Assembly (NCBI RefSeq): GCF_900093605.1
Contig: NZ_FLYE01000048.1
Span: 111,847 to 175,846, forward strand
DNA from: Candidatus Terasakiella magnetica
Lineage (GTDB): Bacteria; Pseudomonadota; Alphaproteobacteria; Rhodospirillales; Terasakiellaceae
Direction: 5' to 3'
DNA length: 64,000 nucleotides
Shown: piece after piece, positions 1 to 8,006 of the stretch
How the letters are laid out: the number at the start of each line of letters is the position of its first letter
How positions within the stretch are numbered: position 1 is the stretch's first letter
The notes under the pieces: model-generated
What the model saw: the letters and a program-made list of their open reading frames with translations, nothing else
Databases searched by the model: none
What the model was told of the DNA's origin: nothing
Translations under genes and position numbers: made by a program

Positions 1-367
1 TTTCCAAGTCTCCGCCTTTTAGGTGGTTTTGCACCGTGAGTGCATAGGCGCGCATACGTTCATCAAGTGCAATATCAGCCACATCAGGGCCAAGCTTGGC
101 TTCGCATTTTTCAATCATGCGCGCACTGGCGAGATATTTTGCCGGGTCATGCTTGGCTTGGGCTTCACCGTCCAGCTCTAGGGCATGGTCGCGGCACTCA
201 CGATATTCACGCATGGCGGAAATTTCGTTATAGCGCGCCTCGCGAAAATCAATCCCGCCGCCAAAGGAGGGCGGCTGGGTGACACAGGCATTGAGCGCCA
301 CAGTGGCACATAATAAGGAAAGGCCACTTAATGCCCGTTTCTTGTTTAATTTGGATAAAGCAGACAT
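1..367 (-). CDS. Lipoprotein, 3' end cut by the window edge
   Basis: The minus-strand reading frame opens at an ATG at 367 and stays open to base 1, giving about 122 residues of an incomplete protein. The N-terminus is a basic stretch, a hydrophobic segment and a lipobox-like VALNAC, so Cys28 is probably lipidated and the protein membrane-anchored in the periplasm. The mature part is charged, with scattered cysteines. I do not recognise the family. A GAGG ribosome-binding site lies just upstream of the start. It has its own upstream element shared with the operon that begins at 5563, so it is probably expressed with that operon. The lipoprotein call is fairly safe; function is unknown. Confidence 0.75.
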   Translation of the reverse strand, partial: MSALSKLNKKRALSGLSLLCATVALNACVTQPPSFGGGIDFREARYNEISAMREYRECRDHALELDGEAQAKHDPAKYLASARMIEKCEAKLGPDVADIALDERMRAYALTVQNHLKGGDLE

Positions 368-404
368 CCTCTTTTTCTCCATTTGTTAAGGTGCTTTACA
401 AACC

Positions 405-430
405 TTATGGAGAGGCCAGAGGTGTTTTTT
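405..430 (-). promoter_or_regulatory. Upstream element, copy 1 (shared with 5604-5629)
   Basis: The plus strand reads TTATGGAGAGGCCAGAGGTG followed by a T-run. It lies 38 bp upstream of the ATG at 367. A copy with one difference in 20 bases occurs at 5604-5623, 41 bp upstream of the ATG at 5563. Flanking sequence is otherwise unrelated apart from the A/T run. The conserved distance suggests a promoter or activator site for an alternative sigma factor or dedicated regulator, not yet identified. Confidence 0.6.
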
Positions 431-449
431 CTAAAGAGGGGAAAAGTTT

Positions 450-1508
450 TTAAGGTTTTAATGTGATGAAAAGAGTGTCATGGGGCATGTCATCTGAAAT
501 ATCTTCAAGCCCCATATCAGCCTTATCCAAGCTTGCAAAACAGCTGACTTCTTCCTCACCCGCAGGGGGGCCGAGCCTAATTACAAACTCGCTATCCTCA
601 GCCCCGCTTAGCACATGGATGCGATCTGCACTTAACGGCTCAATTTTATCCATCTGATCATTAGGATAAATTTTCAGGATATCGCCATTTACCTGCTCAT
701 AAAAACAATGCACCCACGCTTGCTGGTTCACTGAGACAATCAGATTAAGCTCATCGCCATAATAATAAATCGGCTCTTTGCCTAAATCCGAAGTCAGGGT
801 GATCTCAAGGTCGTTTTCAACGGGCGTGAGAAGTTCAGGTGCGTCATTCTGGCTTTGTGAGAAGATAAACAGCCCCACCACACAAGCCAGTGCCACCCCG
901 GCCATCAGCCAAAAACTCGTACTGTTTTTATCTTGTGGTCTCTGCCCAAGCCCCATGGCTTGAAGCAGGTCATGGGTTGTTTTTAAGCTAAAGACCTCAA
1001 TGCCTTTGGGTGGTTTATGTTCGGCGAGAAATTTTGCATTTTCAAGCCCTGCCCCAAAAATGATCGGTGTCCCCTTGGCGATAAACTCAGCCAGCAAAAG
1101 GGCTGAAGATTCAACCTTTTCTGCCATATGATCCACATCACCCACATTCAGGTCATAATCCACCGTGCCGGATAACCAGACAATCAAATCGGCATTTTCA
1201 AGGTTTGAAAGCTCACATGTTTCAGACTTAAACACCGCATGGGCACCAAATACCCCAAGCTGCCAGCTTAATCCCGTGCCAATGGCTGCGCTCACATCCA
1301 TGCGAAAAGCGCCTTCTTCATAAGGGCCAAATTCGCGCATGATCACCCCACTGCCCGGGCGCACAAAATCATCATAATCTGCACTGATTGGCAACACATC
1401 AGATTGACGCTGCAAACAGATCATGGATTGTGGGGCGGGCTCTGGGGTGATGCGATCCACTAAAACAGGGCCACCCGTTGTCGCAATTAAAATGGCGATG
1501 CGTTTCAA
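450..1508 (-). CDS. Membrane protein with C-terminal DUF4384-like domain
   Basis: 352 residues. Residues 1-195 form a soluble domain I do not recognise. One membrane segment lies at about 200-217. Residues about 245-335 resemble DUF4384: a GDELNLIVSVNQQAWVHCFY stretch followed by a KIYPN motif, the pattern seen in modules that often accompany caspase-like proteases. The start is a TTG whose last bases overlap the stop of the upstream gene (TTGA), implying translational coupling; the next in-frame ATG would remove the first 27 residues. It is the last gene of the operon that starts at 5563. Role unknown; the DUF4384 assignment is by motif only. Confidence 0.7.
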   Translation of the reverse strand: MKRIAILIATTGGPVLVDRITPEPAPQSMICLQRQSDVLPISADYDDFVRPGSGVIMREFGPYEEGAFRMDVSAAIGTGLSWQLGVFGAHAVFKSETCELSNLENADLIVWLSGTVDYDLNVGDVDHMAEKVESSALLLAEFIAKGTPIIFGAGLENAKFLAEHKPPKGIEVFSLKTTHDLLQAMGLGQRPQDKNSTSFWLMAGVALACVVGLFIFSQSQNDAPELLTPVENDLEITLTSDLGKEPIYYYGDELNLIVSVNQQAWVHCFYEQVNGDILKIYPNDQMDKIEPLSADRIHVLSGAEDSEFVIRLGPPAGEEEVSCFASLDKADMGLEDISDDMPHDTLFITLKP

Positions 1509-2026
1509 CGCAGGAATATCTCCGTTTTAGGATCACCCAACAAGCGGGCAAGCGGTGAGTTTTTATCAATGATTGTCTGGATAACACCATTTCTGGCTGG
1601 CGGCAAATCCAGTGTCTCGCAAGCTTCATCACTGCCAAAAACTGAAAGGCTTTGCGGCATATTGCCACGTTGATCACTGAGCTCAATAATCAAATAAAGC
1701 TGATCACTTTGCGCGCGCGAGGCCTGCAAGCGAATGACGCAGCCCTCACAATGGCGCGTTGGGTAATCATCCGTGCTCGCAGCCAAGGCTTGGGGCATAT
1801 GAAAATACGACATTCGCTTGAGTAAATCACGATAGGCCCGGCGCAAACCCAGTTGGGTTTTTAAGGCTTGGGCGAGCTCGTCATCTTTGCGACCTGCCAC
1901 ATAGGCATAAAGGCGCGAAGGGGCAATAGCCGCAGTCGTCCTATCGTTCATAAGTTCGCGAAACTGCTGTAGCTCAGCAAATTTTTCTTTTGCGGTTTCT
2001 AAATTTTCCGCTTTGATAATCGTCAT
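1505..2026 (-). CDS. Hypothetical cytosolic protein of the caspase-linked operon
   Basis: 173 residues with no signal peptide or membrane segment. The first 85 residues look helical and charged. The second half is beta-rich, contains CEGC (possible metal or disulfide pair), and ends in a conserved-looking tail PLARLLGDPKTEIFLR that resembles short terminal modules of small proteins encoded beside caspase or CHAT proteases (from memory, not checked). The gene overlaps its upstream neighbour by ATGA and its downstream neighbour by TTGA, so the three proteins are probably made in fixed proportion. Function unknown. Confidence 0.7.
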   Translation of the reverse strand: MTIIKAENLETAKEKFAELQQFRELMNDRTTAAIAPSRLYAYVAGRKDDELAQALKTQLGLRRAYRDLLKRMSYFHMPQALAASTDDYPTRHCEGCVIRLQASRAQSDQLYLIIELSDQRGNMPQSLSVFGSDEACETLDLPPARNGVIQTIIDKNSPLARLLGDPKTEIFLR

Positions 2027-3489
2027 GTTAAGACCTCCTGATAGAGGTGTTCAAACTGTGTTGAAAAAGATTTCTTATCATCTTCAAAATGCTTGGGCGC
2101 GTCTTTTGCTTTCAGGCGATCCATATAGGCAATGAGCTGGCGTTCCATCACGATCAAGGCTTGGGCGGCTTGTTCAAACACATCCATATTCTCAAGTGCC
2201 TCTTCATCAAAACCTTTGCGGTTCATCTTGCTAAAGGCGGCCTTGGCCTCATCTTTGGCATTTTGTGGAAAAGCAATAACGTTATCGTCTTTTTGTGACA
2301 GCACATGCAGGCTGGAAGCTTGTAGTTTTTTCACATGCTCCAAAATGCTTTCACATTGCAAAAGACGTTCCTCATAACTCAAAAGCCCCTCACATGAAAT
2401 ACGCTGCTCAACAGATGCTTTGGGGCGACCGACCTGAAGGTCATTGGTGATGCCCGATTGAACCTGCCCAAAAATTTCATAGCGCAAAAACGCTAAGGGC
2501 AGGCGCAAGGCATCTGGCCCATAGGCCATGAGTTTTTCCACCGGATTGCGCTCACTTGATTTTTTAAAGAAACGCACATCTGAAAAGCTCTCCTGATCAA
2601 ACGTATTAAACGGCATGACCCAATCAGCCAGTGCGTCGCATTCCACATCTTCATTGGCAATATCAATCTCGCCTTCTTCCATATTTACCCCCAAACGGGT
2701 GGCGTTATGGGATGCTTCAAGACGTTGGGTTTCCTCAAAAGATTTGGCGAAATCACTAAAGAGATCAAACACAGTTCTATATCCTCTGTAATCTTTCCCC
2801 TTGTTATGGAGGCACCAGAAGTCCAAAACCGCATCATCTTCTAAAATAATCTGATGATCCCCACTTTGTTCGCTTAAAAACTTATAGACCTGCACAAATT
2901 TACCATCGGCCTGCGCGGTTGAAAGATTAGCAATGCGATATTTGCGCAAATCAGCAGCAAGCGCGTTTGTGCAGTCCCGAATAAGTTTTTCACTTAAGGG
3001 GCTTTCAACCAAATTGTCAAAAAGTGTGTTGAAACGGGCAAAATAGGAAAAGTCATCCATGGAGGTGAGAAATTCAAACACACTCACCAAAAACGGCATA
3101 CGCCCAAAGCGGATATCAAAATGTTTATCCCCATAATTTAAGCGAATATGCTCTTCGCAATACTCAACTGAGGCATGAGTGCCGCCTTTAAGGAACATCT
3201 TATATTGCGACGGGGTTGCTTTTTGTGGGCTAAGAAAGAAATCCACCAACGCATCAGCCCCTTTCAGCGCGCCCACGCCATATACCAGATGGCATAGCTC
3301 AAATAAGGCCATATCCTTATTGGGACCACCGGATTGGGAGGTAATGAATTTTGCCAGATTTTCCAAGGTTGGGCGGGTGTTATATTTGGGCAGACCTTCC
3401 ATGGTCGTTGCCTCACATAAAGCCCCAAAATCAGCCAAGACCTGATCTTTACCGCCTGCCTTAAGCAGAATATTTCCAGTCGTATCCAC
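2023..3489 (-). CDS. Large hypothetical cytosolic protein
   Basis: 488 residues, predominantly helical by eye, acidic, with no signal peptide, membrane helix or familiar catalytic motif. The C-terminal 110 residues are rich in Lys, Glu and Ala and may form a coiled coil. The start is GTG at 3489 with a GAGGA site six bases upstream; no in-frame ATG lies nearby. It overlaps the next gene by ATGA. Because all neighbours are envelope or membrane proteins, it may be the cytosolic hub of the cassette, but that is inference from position alone. Confidence 0.7.
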   Translation of the reverse strand: MDTTGNILLKAGGKDQVLADFGALCEATTMEGLPKYNTRPTLENLAKFITSQSGGPNKDMALFELCHLVYGVGALKGADALVDFFLSPQKATPSQYKMFLKGGTHASVEYCEEHIRLNYGDKHFDIRFGRMPFLVSVFEFLTSMDDFSYFARFNTLFDNLVESPLSEKLIRDCTNALAADLRKYRIANLSTAQADGKFVQVYKFLSEQSGDHQIILEDDAVLDFWCLHNKGKDYRGYRTVFDLFSDFAKSFEETQRLEASHNATRLGVNMEEGEIDIANEDVECDALADWVMPFNTFDQESFSDVRFFKKSSERNPVEKLMAYGPDALRLPLAFLRYEIFGQVQSGITNDLQVGRPKASVEQRISCEGLLSYEERLLQCESILEHVKKLQASSLHVLSQKDDNVIAFPQNAKDEAKAAFSKMNRKGFDEEALENMDVFEQAAQALIVMERQLIAYMDRLKAKDAPKHFEDDKKSFSTQFEHLYQEVLT

Positions 3490-3542
3490 GCAATATCCTC
3501 TTTCTCATTTGAAAAAGAGAATATCGTCATGGTCTCATCTAA

Positions 3543-4262
3543 TCAATGGAAATGGCGCACTGGGCGGCGGCGATCATGCGTGCGGCCATAAAACGGGCGA
3601 GGCGGCGGGCGCTCCCACCTGCTTGAGGGTCTGCGCTCTACAATGATAATGCGGGTATCATTCCAGTCTTCTTCATAAGATACCTCTTCAAAATCATCTA
3701 AAGGTTCACGGTTGTAACGCCCCCCTCTTGGGCGCCATTCACGCAGCTCTGCCACATCAAAGCGATCATCATCCTCAAGGCGACCTTCCCACAGGCTGGC
3801 CTGTTCTTGATAGACGCGCTGCCATTTTTGTACTTTATGGATATATTTGCGGGTATATTTATGCGGCTTATTCCCCTTCACTGTCCCGCCATTATAGTGT
3901 GAAAGAGCCAGCTCCCAGCGCCCGTCATATTGTTCATGAAGCTGTTCTAAAAACTCCACACCCAAGCGGATGTTGATTTCAGGATTCCATAAACGTTGCG
4001 CCTTCACGCCAAATTCTTCATGTGCGGTTTTGGGCATAATCTGCATCACCCCGCGCGCACCTGCTGAGCTCAACGCCTTTGCGTTAAAGTCTGATTCAAC
4101 CTTGGCAACAGCTAAGGCCAAGGCGATGGGTACCTCACTTTGGGCGGCCTCTTCAATCACCATTTGTTTAATTTCAAAGCGTGTTGCGGCCTCAACATTT
4201 GCCACAAAGGCTGCTGCCATAAACAGGCCAATCAGCCAAAATAATGTCAATAAACGTCTCAT
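3543..4262 (-). CDS. Lytic transglycosylase, SLT (goose-lysozyme-like) domain
   Basis: 239 residues. A signal peptide (about 1-25) is followed by an SLT domain at about 35-150. The catalytic glutamate is Glu56 in AKVESDFN, followed by GARGVMQIMP and later ALSHYNGG, all family hallmarks. Such enzymes cleave peptidoglycan between MurNAc and GlcNAc, releasing 1,6-anhydro ends, and often open the wall for a trans-envelope machine. Residues 165-239 are an unusual low-complexity Arg/Glu/Asp/Pro tail. The start overlaps the upstream gene by ATGA. The enzyme class is near certain; the partner machine is unknown. Confidence 0.9.
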   Translation of the reverse strand: MRRLLTLFWLIGLFMAAAFVANVEAATRFEIKQMVIEEAAQSEVPIALALAVAKVESDFNAKALSSAGARGVMQIMPKTAHEEFGVKAQRLWNPEINIRLGVEFLEQLHEQYDGRWELALSHYNGGTVKGNKPHKYTRKYIHKVQKWQRVYQEQASLWEGRLEDDDRFDVAELREWRPRGGRYNREPLDDFEEVSYEEDWNDTRIIIVERRPSSRWERPPPRPFYGRTHDRRRPVRHFH

Positions 4263-4702
4263 AACTCAGCCTCCTTTAAGGCGTGCAACCATGTTTCATT
4301 GAGCACAACAACCGTAATATCGGGTGAGGAAAGTTTCTGTCGCACCGTCATGGTTTGCGACATGGCAAGATCAGGAGAGACAGCCAACACAATTTTGTCG
4401 CGCCCTTTTATTTGGGCAGGATTAAGCGGGGAGAGCAGATGGTCTAAAAACTGACCTTTATAAAAGATCACCAAATCTTCTTGCTGAACTGCAGCACTTT
4501 GGCCTTTTTGCGCTGTCTCATCTGTTTTCTCAGCGGCCTTGGCGATTGCAATTGGTTCTTCCTTAATCGCAGTTGCCACACTTTCTTGGCTAACCAGACC
4601 TGAACCCATGGAAACCATGGTCAGCACCATGATGGAAAAGAACCCCATGGCTAGTGCCAAGGCAATTTCCGCCATGGCATTTGTTTGTGTCGTATCACTC
4701 AT
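4259..4702 (-). CDS. Single-pass membrane protein, TolR/ExbD/MotB-like
   Basis: 147 residues from the ATG at 4702, which has AAGGA seven bases upstream (a GTG one codon earlier is less well placed). A short cytosolic N-terminus precedes one membrane helix at about residues 15-33; the rest is periplasmic. The topology, the helix sequence and a small alpha/beta C-terminal domain (KIVLAVSPD...ITVVVLNE) resemble ExbD/TolR/MotB proteins, but I see no conserved Asp in the helix, so proton-driven function is doubtful. It sits 15 bp after its upstream neighbour and overlaps the transglycosylase gene. Confidence 0.65.
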   Translation of the reverse strand: MSDTTQTNAMAEIALALAMGFFSIMVLTMVSMGSGLVSQESVATAIKEEPIAIAKAAEKTDETAQKGQSAAVQQEDLVIFYKGQFLDHLLSPLNPAQIKGRDKIVLAVSPDLAMSQTMTVRQKLSSPDITVVVLNETWLHALKEAEL

Positions 4703-4717
4703 CACCCTATCCTTTCT

Positions 4718-5563
4718 TTAATCCAGATATGCAAGGTCTTGGTGGATTTTTACCAAGGTGACCTGAGATCGGGTTTGAATGATGCGCGCTTGTAAATCCA
4801 GATCAGCCAGAACCTTGTTTAAATCCTTGCGCACATCGCCTGCGCCTTTGCGACGCTCCAGCCAAAAGGCGGGCTTGGCGGGTTTGGAGGTTAAGGAGCT
4901 GAGATCACGCGTGCTTGAAAGGCGCACGATACGGTCTTCAATATGGCGGATTTCGCGTGGCTTAAACCCTTTTAAGGTCAGGGTCAGTTGTTTCAGGCTT
5001 TTGCCTTTCACATGTCGTTTTGCCGGGCGGTAATCTTGTAGGCGCTCTGCCAATTTCTGCTTAAAGCTCGGCAAAACCTCGCGCACATGACGGCGCATGA
5101 CCAATTGGCGACATTCTTTATGACATCCGCGTGTTCTTAGGGAGGCCGTCGGGCTTTTTACGCGCACGCTATCCACAATATCTAAAGTGCGTGCATCAAA
5201 TATTTTCGCAATGGCAACCATGCGGTCTTTGGCTTTGGGGCCGTCTTTTTTCTGAATATGTTTTAGGGAGACCAAAACAACCGCATCCAGCCTTTTGCCT
5301 TTTGCCCCTTGCGCAATATCAAGGGCTTCATCAATTGAGCGACGCCCGGCTTCATGGCGTTGATCTTCTTCAAACAGGCGGATTTTTTCGTGATGCAGGT
5401 AATTGCCCGTATGATCAAACAGGCGGGTAAATGCCGGGTGGTCTCGCTCCATCAATTGGGGGCCTTGATCGACTTCCATATAAAGGATACGCGGGGCATC
5501 AGCGGCAATCGCCGCGCTTGATAAGCTGAGTGTTGCCAGTGCAATCATCATTTTTTTAAACAT
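4718..5563 (-). CDS. Periplasmic protein with CsgG/FlgO-like N-terminal half
   Basis: 281 residues with a signal peptide ending AIAADA near residue 21. Residues about 85-140 (DAVVLVSLKH...IAKIFDARTLDIVDSVRVKSP) follow the strand pattern of CsgG/FlgO/LpoB-type proteins, in which an 'xDxxTGxIxxS' hairpin is typical. The C-terminal 130 residues are very basic and helical and may bind peptidoglycan or another polyanion. It is the first gene of the minus-strand operon and has the repeated upstream element. Family placement is tentative. Confidence 0.6.
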   Translation of the reverse strand: MFKKMMIALATLSLSSAAIAADAPRILYMEVDQGPQLMERDHPAFTRLFDHTGNYLHHEKIRLFEEDQRHEAGRRSIDEALDIAQGAKGKRLDAVVLVSLKHIQKKDGPKAKDRMVAIAKIFDARTLDIVDSVRVKSPTASLRTRGCHKECRQLVMRRHVREVLPSFKQKLAERLQDYRPAKRHVKGKSLKQLTLTLKGFKPREIRHIEDRIVRLSSTRDLSSLTSKPAKPAFWLERRKGAGDVRKDLNKVLADLDLQARIIQTRSQVTLVKIHQDLAYLD

Positions 5564-5603
5564 TGTTCTTCACCTTTTCGGCCATGTTTTTCATCTGCCA
5601 CAG

Positions 5604-5629
5604 TTATGGAGAGGCCAGAGATGATTTTT
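5604..5629 (-). promoter_or_regulatory. Upstream element, copy 2 (shared with 405-430)
   Basis: The plus strand reads TTATGGAGAGGCCAGAGATG followed by an A/T run. It is 41 bp upstream of the ATG at 5563 and matches 405-424 at 19 of 20 positions. It lies in the intergenic space between the minus-strand operon and the divergent gene at 5710, so it could influence both. No match to sigma-70, sigma-54 or EcfG consensus is evident. Confidence 0.6.
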
Positions 5630-5709
5630 ATTTTTTTATCTTTCAAAAATAAAAACGCCCTCTAGCGCCTTCATAACCAAACCAACATTGTTAAAAAAGG
5701 ATGAGACCC

Positions 5710-6096
5710 ATGAAACGCTTAATAATGACTGCGCTACTTGCTGGAAGTTTAATCATTGCCGGATCAAGCACGCAAAAAGCCCAAGCTGATGACGCAACAA
5801 TCGGTACCATTATCGGGGCTGTTGGGGGCGGGCTGCTTGGGTCCACCTTGGGAAAAGGCAAAGGCCGCATTGTTGCCACAGCCGCTGGCACTGTCATCGG
5901 GGCCGTGTTTGGTCGTGAAGTTGCTGCTAGTGAGCCCCAATATGAACGTCCCCGCCACCGCGTGGAACAACGCAAAGACACACCAAGATATAACAAGCGT
6001 AAATATAAAAAGAAAAACTGGAAACGCGTCGCCTCGTACGACGGTGATGTTTTAATCTGCAATAAGAATGGTAAACGTTGCCATTGGTATGACTAA
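5710..6096 (+). CDS. Glycine-zipper 2TM domain protein, secreted
   Basis: 128 residues. The signal peptide ends near KAQADD. Residues about 30-65 hold a two-helix glycine zipper (GTIIGAVGGGLLGSTLG and GTVIGAVFG) as in SlyB/Rickettsia 17-kDa-antigen-like outer-membrane proteins. The tail is basic and ends with two cysteines in ICNKNGKRCHWYD. The ATG at 5710 is preferred over one at 5701 because the only ribosome-binding sequence (AAGG, ending at 5700) directly abuts the earlier codon. It is divergent from the transglycosylase operon and 40 bp upstream of the caspase gene, so the two are probably co-transcribed. Confidence 0.8.
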   Translation: MKRLIMTALLAGSLIIAGSSTQKAQADDATIGTIIGAVGGGLLGSTLGKGKGRIVATAAGTVIGAVFGREVAASEPQYERPRHRVEQRKDTPRYNKRKYKKKNWKRVASYDGDVLICNKNGKRCHWYD

Positions 6097-6136
6097 AACT
6101 ATATTATATGAGAAGTCTTAAACTGGCAGGAATATT

Positions 6137-7996
6137 ATGAAAACGCTGCATCTTCTCCTTACGGGTTCACTTCTTTGGGCAGGCATTACAGGTCCCGCCC
6201 AAAGTATGGAGCCTAAAAACGACGACGTTGCGATTATCATCGGCAATAAAACTTATGCCGATCAAGATATCCCCGAGGTCGCCTTTGCCCATAATGATGC
6301 AAAGGCGATGGAGCGTTTTGTGCGTGATGTCCTTAAGGTTCGAGATGAAAACATCATCTTTATAAAAGATGCGACCCAAGCTAAAATGCAGTCTGCCTTT
6401 GGGCGGCGTGGCAATCATCGCGGCAAAGCCTTTCAATATGTAAAACCCGGTGTTTCAAACCTTTATGTGTTTTATTCCGGTCACGGCCTACCCGGTCAAC
6501 ATGATAACCAAAGCTATCTTTTGCCAGTTGATGCAGAGATTGAGACCGCCGATATCAATGGTTATCCGGTTGATACGCTTTATGACAATCTCTCCAAGGT
6601 CGATGCCAAATCCGTCACGGTTTTTCTAGATGCCTGTTTTAGCGGTAACAGCCATGCAGGTGCTTTAATTACACGTGCCTCAGGGGCGACGGTTTTACCA
6701 AAAAAACAAAAGAATGAGCGCCCAAAAAGCGAGAACCTCACCGTTATTACCGCGGCTTCAAAAGATCAGCTTGCTAGTTGGGATGAAGAAAGCAAACACG
6801 GGCTTTTTACCGAATATCTCCTGCGTGCCCTTTATGGAGAAGCCGATAAAGACAAGGATGGAAAAGTCCGCCTTAATGAGATTTCCACCTTCTTAAAAGA
6901 AGACATGCGCTATAAGGCGCGACGTACCTATAACCGTGATCAAATCCCAACCGTTTCTGGCAAACAGGATCACGTCCTTGTTGCCGCTGTAAACGGTATT
7001 TTCCCAAAAAGGCCCATGCGCGATGATAACGAGGCTGAGTTTATAGACCCGCCTGTTATTGAGACAAGCGCGTTTAAACTCTATCCGGTTGAACAAAATA
7101 TGTTCGCCCTTAAAAATGCCAATGTGCGCCGCCTGCCAACGGTACGCTCGCCAAAAGTCATGACTTTACCCAAGGGCGAACCCATCCATGTGGCAGCCAA
7201 AATCATTGATCAGCCTTGGTATGCGGTTGAGCGCGGCGAGGGCATTATCGGTTATGTGTTTGCAGACCTGTTAGGCGAAGAAAAAGAAATTGCAACCGAA
7301 GATGAAAACCGCAGCATTCGCGAATTAAAGGCCCGTTTGGAAAAGCTTGAACAACAAACCCGCCTGTCCACAAAAGACATTTTGCCCGCCCCCCCTAAAA
7401 AAGAAGCCGATATTCTTGAGCGCCCGCTTGTTAAAGAAAAAGAAGATAAGGTTTCAGATTGGAGTGATCCCGATGGTTCAAGCCAACAGATCAAAACAAC
7501 GTTGAAATCCATGGGGGCGTTGCTTGCGCGCCAAAGCTTTATTGAAAAGCACCCTGAAGGGGATGAAAAAACCAGTTTTAACTATAACTGGATTAGAATT
7601 GATGTGGACAGATGCCAGATTAAAGCGTCAATTTCTCTTCAACACCAAGCCCATTTTGCCAAATCAGTCAATGTTCACGACCATCATATTCAGTCTGTTT
7701 TCTGGCATGATCTTGATCGAAGAAAACGGGTTTTACGCCGCAAAGATATTTCAGGGCAAGTCATCCATAAGACAACGCTTTATCAATACGGTCCTTTTGC
7801 TTTTAAAAACAAGAATGACCGGCGCCGTTTCATTGCAAAAGCCAAACGCATACAGTCTCTGTGCAACATCCCGCCACAAGCTGTCATGGATGACACGGTG
7901 CGAAATAGGGATTATCAGCTACCACGCAACGACAAGCCTAATTTCAGGCGTCCACCACCGCCGCCTTTTAAAAGACTGCCACCACCGCGCAGATAG
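6137..7996 (+). CDS. Secreted caspase-like (peptidase C14) protein with EF-hand loop and SH3 domain
   Basis: 619 residues. Signal peptide 1-23; caspase fold about 30-285 with the catalytic dyad visible as His116 in YSGHG and Cys167 in DACFSG. A perfect 12-residue EF-hand loop (Asp237, Asp239, Asp241, Gly242, Glu248) lies inside the catalytic domain and could make activity calcium-dependent. A bacterial SH3 domain spans about 325-380, a short coiled coil about 385-405, an uncharacterised C-terminal domain about 450-585, then a Pro/Arg-rich end. Bacterial caspase homologues cleave after Arg/Lys or Asp in defence, signalling or cell-death pathways. Export and the SH3 domain point to a role at the cell wall. 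AGGA precedes the ATG. Confidence 0.88.
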   Translation: MKTLHLLLTGSLLWAGITGPAQSMEPKNDDVAIIIGNKTYADQDIPEVAFAHNDAKAMERFVRDVLKVRDENIIFIKDATQAKMQSAFGRRGNHRGKAFQYVKPGVSNLYVFYSGHGLPGQHDNQSYLLPVDAEIETADINGYPVDTLYDNLSKVDAKSVTVFLDACFSGNSHAGALITRASGATVLPKKQKNERPKSENLTVITAASKDQLASWDEESKHGLFTEYLLRALYGEADKDKDGKVRLNEISTFLKEDMRYKARRTYNRDQIPTVSGKQDHVLVAAVNGIFPKRPMRDDNEAEFIDPPVIETSAFKLYPVEQNMFALKNANVRRLPTVRSPKVMTLPKGEPIHVAAKIIDQPWYAVERGEGIIGYVFADLLGEEKEIATEDENRSIRELKARLEKLEQQTRLSTKDILPAPPKKEADILERPLVKEKEDKVSDWSDPDGSSQQIKTTLKSMGALLARQSFIEKHPEGDEKTSFNYNWIRIDVDRCQIKASISLQHQAHFAKSVNVHDHHIQSVFWHDLDRRKRVLRRKDISGQVIHKTTLYQYGPFAFKNKNDRRRFIAKAKRIQSLCNIPPQAVMDDTVRNRDYQLPRNDKPNFRRPPPPPFKRLPPPRR

Positions 7997-8006
7997 GTCC
8001 TTAAGA

